DNA from: Synechococcaceae cyanobacterium
GTDB lineage: Bacteria; Cyanobacteriota; Cyanobacteriia; PCC-6307; Cyanobiaceae
Assembly: GCA_947460085.1 (NCBI GenBank)
Contig: CANHGA010000057.1
Location: 1 to 9,998, forward strand
Reading direction: 5' to 3'
DNA length: 9,998 bases
Each line of letters starts with the position of its first letter. The stretch's first letter is position 1. Of this stretch, positions 6,793 through 9,998 are shown in pieces. A program made the translations under genes and the position numbers. The notes under the pieces were generated by a model that was not told where the DNA came from, ran no database searches, and worked only from the letters and a program-made list of their open reading frames with translations.

Positions 6793-6991
6793 CGAAGGGT
6801 TCCTGGTCGACCAAATGCACGTAGGGCCGGGCCAGCTCTGGCCGATGGATGGCCAAGGCGCGCATCAAATGCCAATCGGCAAGGCCGTCGAAGGCACTGG
6901 GGTAGTCGTCCTCATCAAGGCGCCGGGCCAGCTCCGCCGTAGAGGCTTCATCAAAGGCGGCGAGCCGTTCGGGCGTGATCGACTCGGTCAT
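6782..6991 (-). CDS. DUF2555 family protein
   Basis: A 69-residue acidic protein of the cyanobacterial DUF2555 family, recognised from the core LARRLDEDDY (21-30) followed by FDGLADWHLMRALAI (34-48) and HRPELARPYVHLVD (49-62). Its function is unknown to me. It is soluble, helix-rich and has no cysteines or membrane segment. The start at ATG 6989-6991 puts the conserved core about 20 residues in, as expected. Its stop overlaps the coaBC start (11 bases shared), so coaBC is likely co-transcribed and translationally coupled to it. The 87-base gap to the tRNA on the other strand must carry both promoters. Confidence 0.85.
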   Translation of the reverse strand: MTESITPERLAAFDEASTAELARRLDEDDYPSAFDGLADWHLMRALAIHRPELARPYVHLVDQEPFDED

Positions 6992-7031
6992 GGCGGAGAT
7001 CGGCCAGGGGCCGTTTCAAATGGCTGTTGGA

Positions 7032-7037
7032 GATAAT
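7032..7037 (+). promoter_or_regulatory. Possible -10 box for the tRNA-Ala transcript
   Basis: GATAAT matches five of six bases of the -10 consensus and lies 41 bases before the tRNA. No good -35 box is seen at the right spacing. Just downstream, CCCATG (7047-7052) and CATGGG (7069-7074) could pair in the leader ahead of the tRNA. Confidence 0.3.
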
Positions 7038-7078
7038 GGTCGAACCCATGGAACTTTGGTCCCCTGGCATGGGCTCTT

Positions 7079-7151
7079 GGGGAGTTAGCTCAGCTGGTAG
7101 AGCGCTGCGATCGCACCGCAGAGGTCAGGGGTTCGAGTCCCCTATTCTCCA
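7079..7151 (+). tRNA. tRNA-Ala (anticodon CGC)
   Basis: A full 73-base cloverleaf can be drawn. The acceptor GGGGAGT pairs with ATTCTCC (7144-7150) through two G-U pairs, one being G3:U70, the alanine identity pair. The D stem is GCTC/GAGC, the anticodon stem CTGCG/CGCAG around the loop ATCGCAC (U33, anticodon CGC, reading GCG), the variable loop AGGTC, and the T arm AGGGG-TTCGAGT-CCCCT. The discriminator is A at 7151. CCA is not encoded directly after it (CTCCA follows), so it must be added. A protein start codon follows after only 4 bases. Confidence 0.97.
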
Positions 7152-7155
7152 CTCC

Positions 7156-7317
7156 ATGAAATGGACCACCGACGCCGAGGGCAAGCTGAAGGAAGTGCCT
7201 TTTTTTGTGCGGCCCATTGTGCGGCGCAAGATTGAGGGACTTGCCTCAGAAGCGGGGCAAAACGAGATCGACGAAGCTTTTTATGAGCAGGCCAAGGCCC
7301 AGTTCGGCGAGAAGTAA
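7156..7317 (+). CDS. Stand-alone PCP_red domain mini-protein
   Basis: A 53-residue protein made almost wholly of the PCP_red domain, known from the C terminus of ChlB, a subunit of the light-independent protochlorophyllide reductase. The pattern is the W at residue 3, then EVPFFVRPIVRRKIEGLA (13-30), the glycine at 34, EIDEAFYEQAKAQF (37-50) and a short end. Stand-alone versions occur in cyanobacteria; their role is not known to me, and a pigment-synthesis link is inference from the domain. The ATG at 7156-7158 matches the usual N terminus (MKWT). It sits 4 bases after the tRNA end, so there is no room for a Shine-Dalgarno outside the tRNA: after tRNA 3' processing the message would be almost leaderless. 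An in-frame reading that starts upstream would run through the tRNA and is not credible. The next gene follows 42 bases on with no terminator between. Confidence 0.85.
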   Translation: MKWTTDAEGKLKEVPFFVRPIVRRKIEGLASEAGQNEIDEAFYEQAKAQFGEK

Positions 7318-7359
7318 ACCGGCGATGGGGTAAAAGGGACAACACGATCAGACGTTTTT

Positions 7360-7557
7360 ATGTCCCAGTCCAAACGTGAGCAGGTCGTGAGTCACCTGCG
7401 CTACATCCGCCAGGAACTCCGGGAAATGCACCAGGGCGTCCAGGAAGATGGGCTGCTGCCAGAAGCTGGCGAAGTGCGTGGGGTCATGGCCCAGATGGAA
7501 GCCTTACTCGAACTTCTGGAAGGCAAGGGCTCGCGCAAAAAGGACAGCGACGGCTGA
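7360..7557 (+). CDS. Small helical protein of unknown function
   Basis: A 65-residue charged protein that I do not recognise. Almost all of it looks helical: KREQVVSHLRYIRQELREMH (5-24) and EVRGVMAQMEALLELLEG (38-55), joined by a QEDGLLPEAG turn (28-37), so a helical hairpin or small coiled coil is likely. The C terminus is basic then acidic (GSRKKDSDG). There is no signal peptide, membrane segment, cysteine or catalytic motif. The start is ATG 7360-7362; the bases before it (ACGTTTTT) lack a Shine-Dalgarno. It lies 42 bases after the PCP_red gene, on the same strand and with no terminator between, so the two may share a transcript. The first terminator after it is at 7693-7719. Regular codon use and the lack of an alternative frame make it a probable real gene. 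Confidence 0.6.
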   Translation: MSQSKREQVVSHLRYIRQELREMHQGVQEDGLLPEAGEVRGVMAQMEALLELLEGKGSRKKDSDG

Positions 7558-7576
7558 TTGGGTTGCTTTCAAGGTG

Positions 7577-7719
7577 TAGGCCGGAACGTCATGGTTTCAA
7601 CGTCAAGGCCCTAGGGACGCTCCATCAAACGGCCGAAGGCCAATTGATCAGGAACCCAGCCAACGCTTGTGTAGTGGCTGTCCCCATCACCCAGCCCCGG
7701 CTTCGGCCAGGGCTTTTTT
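7577..7719 (+). ncRNA. Candidate structured RNA (small RNA or structured 3' UTR)
   Basis: No protein is convincing here. The plus strand can form four hairpins in a row: TAGGCC (7577-7582) with GGCCCTA (7607-7613, one bulge); ATCAA (7624-7628) with TTGAT (7644-7648) enclosing GGCC-GAA-GGCC (7631-7641); CAGCCA (7657-7662) with TGGCTG (7675-7680); and the terminator at 7693-7719. AACGTCA is repeated at 7585-7591 and 7599-7605. I could not match it to 6S RNA, SRP RNA, tmRNA, RNase P RNA, Yfr1 or the glutamine riboswitch from memory. No promoter is clear, so it may be processed from, or be the 3' UTR of, the upstream gene. Confidence 0.35.
7693..7719 (+). terminator. Rho-independent terminator with TTCG tetraloop
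   Basis: AGCCCCGGC (7693-7701), loop TTCG (7702-7705), GCCAGGGCT (7706-7714): eight pairs with one C-A mismatch, then a T run through 7719. It lies 135 bases after the stop of the 65-residue gene, far for a simple end of that gene, which supports an RNA between them. Confidence 0.85.
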
Positions 7720-7735
7720 ATTGGAATCCCCTATC

Positions 7736-7855
7736 AGTAGCGGTGAAAACCCGCCAATACACCAGAGATGGTGTAGACAGGGTCTGGCAGGGCTAGGGCC
7801 GGGTGATGGGGATCACCGAAAGCCAACTTCCCTGCCCCCCTACTTATCAGACCTT
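7736..7855 (+). promoter_or_regulatory. Candidate structured leader upstream of the ycf20-like gene
   Basis: The stretch between the terminator and the GTG at 7877 can fold into nested stems. GCGG (7740-7743) pairs with CCGC (7751-7754), or alternatively forms a GAAA-capped helix. TACACCA (7758-7764) pairs perfectly with TGGTGTA (7769-7775) around a GAGA loop. GGTCT (7781-7785) pairs with AGACC (7849-7853); inside it GGCAGGG (7786-7792) pairs with CCCTGCC (7830-7836), which encloses GGTGAT (7802-7807) with ATCACC (7812-7817). AGTAG (7736-7740) could also pair with CTACT (7840-7844). It may be a 5' UTR switch or a separate small RNA. Not matched to any class I know. Confidence 0.35.
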
Positions 7856-7876
7856 CCCCAACGCTAAATCAGCGCT

Positions 7877-8233
7877 GTGACAACGGGATTGCCCAAGCCC
7901 CGCTACCAGCAGACCCGCTTTCAGCAACGGGTAGCCCAGGCGATCGCGGCCCTGGAGCGCTGGGCCTCCAATCCCTGGCGTCGGCTGTCGTTACAGTTGA
8001 TCGTGCTGCTGATCAGCTTCAGCATCGGCGGAGCCATCGGCACCATCAGTGGCGCCTTCTCCGAACTGGATCCCGTTGGGGCGTTGATTTGTGTGAGCGC
8101 CATTGAGTTGGCAATACGGGCCCGGGGCCCCTTGCTGCGCCGTCAAGGCGACCGCCTGATCCTGCAACTCCTGGACATGGCGCGGCTGGGCCTGCTCTAC
8201 GGCGTGCTTCTGGACGGCTTCAAGTTGCTTTAA
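7877..8233 (+). CDS. ycf20: DUF565 / Ycf20-like membrane protein
   Basis: A 118-residue small membrane protein of the DUF565 (Ycf20) family, found in cyanobacteria and plastids. A basic, Gln/Arg-rich N-terminal part (1-37) holds the family motif SNPWRRLSLQL (31-41). A glycine-rich membrane segment follows (about 41-60, LIVLLISFSIGGAIG), then a short loop SELDPVGAL, a second hydrophobic stretch (68-80), and the C-terminal LLYGVLLDGFKLL (106-118), also family-typical. A thylakoid role, with a link to energy dissipation described for plant relatives, is known only loosely; its cyanobacterial function is unclear to me. The start is GTG 7877-7879, with no ATG or clear Shine-Dalgarno upstream. A structured region precedes it. 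Its stop shares the TTAA at 8230-8233 with the stop of pyrB on the other strand. Confidence 0.85.
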   Translation: MTTGLPKPRYQQTRFQQRVAQAIAALERWASNPWRRLSLQLIVLLISFSIGGAIGTISGAFSELDPVGALICVSAIELAIRARGPLLRRQGDRLILQLLDMARLGLLYGVLLDGFKLL

Positions 8234-9237
8234 GCGGCCAACAAATAGAGCAGCGCCATGCGGATGGGGATGCCATTACGCACCTGCTCTTCCACCAGGC
8301 TGAGGTTGGGATCATCCAGCAGGGCACCGGCCATCTCCACCCCCCGATTCACCGGGCCTGGATGCAGCACCGGCACGCCAGGGCCGCATAACGCCAGGCG
8401 CTGGTGGGTGAGGCCGTACTGGCGGTGGTACTGATCCAAGCTAGTGAGCAGGTGTTGGCGCATGCGCTCCTTCTGCAGACGCAGGGTCATCACCGCATCG
8501 GCACCCTGCAGGGCCTGATCCAGGCTGCGAACCACCGTCACGGTGCCGCGCTGGGCCACCGGATCGGTGGCCTGACCAGGCGGCGGCGCCAGCACAAATT
8601 CAGCAAAGGTATCGGGCAGCAAAGTGGGCGGACCGCACAGCACCACATTGGCGCCACAGGCCGTCAGGGCCCAGAGATTGGAGCGGGCCACCCGCGAATG
8701 CAGCACATCGCCCACGATCACAATCCGCTTACCGCTCAAGGCCTCCGGCGTGGGCGCCTCAGGGTTGAAGTGACGGGCCAGGGTGAACAGATCGAGCAAG
8801 CCCTGGCTGGGATGGCTGTGGAGGCCATCGCCGGCATTGAGCACGGCCACACCTTCGCCGGCCTGATCCAAATCCCGTGCCAATCCTTGGGGAACGCCCG
8901 CGCACTGGTGGCGCACCACCAGCACATTGGCGCCCATGGCCACATAGGTGCGGGCCGTATCGAGCAGGCTTTCGCCCTTGCTCAAGGAACTGGACGACGG
9001 CGAAAAACTCTGCACATCGGCCGATAAACGCTTGGCCGCCAGCTCGAAACTGCTGCGAGTGCGCGTACTGGGCTCGAAAAACAGGCTGGTCATCAGCCGC
9101 CCCTGGAGGGCAGGCAGCTTGCGCGCCCCCGCCACGGGCATGGCACGAAACCGCTGGGCCAACTCCAGCACGGTGGCGTAGTCGTCTAGCGAAAAGGCCG
9201 CCAGATCGAGCACATGGCGGTGGCTCCAACCGCTCAA
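8230..9237 (-). CDS. pyrB: Aspartate carbamoyltransferase, catalytic subunit
   Basis: A 335-residue ATCase catalytic chain, which makes N-carbamoyl-aspartate from carbamoyl phosphate and aspartate, the first committed step of pyrimidine synthesis. The carbamoyl-phosphate motif STRTR is at 57-61 within FFEPSTRTRSSFE. KGES (87-90) supplies the lysine of the 80s loop. HPSQGLLD (142-149), GDVLHSRVARSN (176-187), TLRLQKER (251-258, with the aspartate-binding Arg253 and Gln255) and HPGPVNRGVE (292-301) complete the active site. The length is slightly above E. coli PyrB (~310), and no regulatory chain gene is seen nearby. The start is TTG 9235-9237: there is an in-frame stop upstream, no ATG or GTG fits, and the next Met (33) would cut off the conserved first strand. 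It follows the glycosylase gene by 27 bases, so the two are probably one operon. Confidence 0.95.
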   Translation of the reverse strand: MSGWSHRHVLDLAAFSLDDYATVLELAQRFRAMPVAGARKLPALQGRLMTSLFFEPSTRTRSSFELAAKRLSADVQSFSPSSSSLSKGESLLDTARTYVAMGANVLVVRHQCAGVPQGLARDLDQAGEGVAVLNAGDGLHSHPSQGLLDLFTLARHFNPEAPTPEALSGKRIVIVGDVLHSRVARSNLWALTACGANVVLCGPPTLLPDTFAEFVLAPPPGQATDPVAQRGTVTVVRSLDQALQGADAVMTLRLQKERMRQHLLTSLDQYHRQYGLTHQRLALCGPGVPVLHPGPVNRGVEMAGALLDDPNLSLVEEQVRNGIPIRMALLYLLAA

Positions 9238-9264
9238 AACGCAGGCTGCACAAACGCTGTCAAC

Positions 9265-9813
9265 CTAAAGGGCCAGGGGCAGCTGACAAGGGAAGCTGGT
9301 TGGCTGGCGATCACCGCGCCGCCGCCGGCTGACACTGCGGCTTGCCTGCCAATACCAACGCCAGGGCAAGTCTTGGCCTTGGGAGAGGCCAATGCGGGTG
9401 GTTTGGACCAGGCCGTTGGGCCCGGAACTCACCAAGGCGGCTGCCACCTGTGCTGGCCGGGGGGCCACCCAAACACCAGCCCCTGGATCAACCGACAGGG
9501 CGTCATGGCGCTTGCACAAGCCAAACCGCCTGGCCAACAGGGCCGGACCAGCCGCAATCCGCTCGGGCTCTCCGGGAAGCCAGGCGGCCCGTAGCAACAC
9601 CCCATTGGCCCAATCGGCACGGCCTGTCACCACGTTGACGCAGTGGTGGATGCCATAGCTCACATACACATAAAACCGACCAGGCTCCCCAAACAGGGTT
9701 TCGTTGCGCGGGGTGCGGCGGCGATGCCCATGGCAGGCAGGCTCGCTCTGGCAATACGCCTCCGTTTCCACAATCACGCCCCACAGAAACTCACCTGAGG
9801 GCTGGCGCTTCAC
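9265..9813 (-). CDS. mpg: 3-methyladenine DNA glycosylase (Mpg/AAG family)
   Basis: A base-excision repair enzyme that removes alkylated purines from DNA. The signature WGVIVETEAY (11-20 from the GTG at 9813) holds the catalytic glutamate (Glu18, matching human AAG Glu125); Tyr20 and His28 fit the other pocket residues. Next come RRRTPRNETLFGEPG and RFYVYVSYGIHHCVN (46-60), then GVLLRAAWLPGE and the C-terminal half ending in a basic RRRRGD stretch. From GTG 9811-9813 there are 182 residues, but homology clearly continues upstream: the frame encodes LPQSFFARPAEQVAPEL just before (about 9879-9829), the usual N-terminal strand. The frame is open back to TAG 9931-9933, yet no ATG, GTG or TTG lies between 9930 and 9814. 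The true start is therefore unresolved (see findings). pyrB follows 27 bases downstream. Confidence 0.88.
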   Translation of the reverse strand: MKRQPSGEFLWGVIVETEAYCQSEPACHGHRRRTPRNETLFGEPGRFYVYVSYGIHHCVNVVTGRADWANGVLLRAAWLPGEPERIAAGPALLARRFGLCKRHDALSVDPGAGVWVAPRPAQVAAALVSSGPNGLVQTTRIGLSQGQDLPWRWYWQASRSVSRRRRGDRQPTSFPCQLPLAL

Positions 9814-9998
9814 CAGCAGGCAGCCGATGAGCTCTGGAGCAACCTGCTCGGCGGGGCGGGCGAAGAACGATTGGGGAAGGGAATGGGAGGGTGTGGTGGC
9901 TATGGGGGTGGCTTGGGTGATAGGTGGAGGCTATTGGGAGGGGGCAACCAAACCCATACAAAACACCCCCGCTAGGGCCACAAGCCGCAAGCGCGAGA

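Noticed and set aside
7027..7155. Plus-strand frame running from 7027 through the tRNA into the PCP_red gene
   Set aside because: The tRNA is certain, and the protein family starts at the ATG after it; the upstream translation has no family likeness.
9902..9998. Plus-strand frame from ATG 9902 open to the right edge
   Set aside because: Only 32 residues are visible, with no recognisable pattern, and it overlaps the probable upstream part of mpg; not enough to call a gene.
9931..9998. Minus-strand hydrophobic frame ending at TAG 9931-9933, as the end of an upstream gene
   Set aside because: Only about 21 residues (including RLVALAGVFCMGLVAPSQ) are visible; it could be the tail of another gene or the broken start of mpg, and the window ends before this can be told.
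1..9998. Mobile elements, CRISPR arrays, phage or defence genes
   Set aside because: I looked for transposase or integrase motifs, regular spaced repeats and terminal inverted repeats and saw none; the gene content is housekeeping and photosynthetic.

Overview
The window looks like a chromosomal segment of a G+C-rich picocyanobacterium of the Synechococcus/Cyanobium type. The support is the gene set: an FtsH3-type thylakoid protease, the photosystem II protein PsbO, a DUF565/Ycf20 membrane protein, a DUF2555 protein and a stand-alone PCP_red protein are all typical of oxygenic phototrophs. Most of the rest is ordinary housekeeping: ATP sulfurylase, CoaBC, aspartate carbamoyltransferase, a KDPG-type aldolase and a DNA glycosylase. 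Genes are tightly packed and several overlap.

Layout. (1) 1-352, minus strand: the start of a small protein that reads like a ribbon-helix-helix DNA binder, cut by the window edge, with a promoter-like site and a perfect dyad upstream. (2) 421-5077, minus strand: psbO, then a strong terminator, then sat, ftsH and an eda-like aldolase that overlaps the end of ftsH. (3) 5232-5549, plus strand: a conserved-looking small gene of unknown function, whose end overlaps the end of coaBC (minus). A DUF2555 gene lies just upstream of coaBC and overlaps its start. (4) 7079-7719, plus strand: tRNA-Ala(CGC), a PCP_red mini-protein starting 4 bases after the tRNA, a 65-residue helical protein, and a structured stretch ending in a textbook terminator. 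(5) 7736-8233, plus strand: a second structured stretch and the ycf20-like gene. (6) 8230-9930, minus strand: an mpg-type glycosylase followed by pyrB, which converges on ycf20 and shares a TTAA that gives both stop codons.

Functional links are mostly photosynthetic upkeep (PsbO in the oxygen-evolving complex, FtsH3 in photosystem II repair, PCP_red and Ycf20 as thylakoid or pigment-related proteins) and basic metabolism (sulfate activation, CoA, pyrimidines). I see no mobile element, CRISPR array, phage gene or defence cassette. The parts least explained by known genes are the two structured non-coding stretches at 7558-7719 and 7736-7855, the tRNA/PCP_red junction, the missing start codon of the glycosylase, and the dyad upstream of the possible DNA-binding protein at the left edge.
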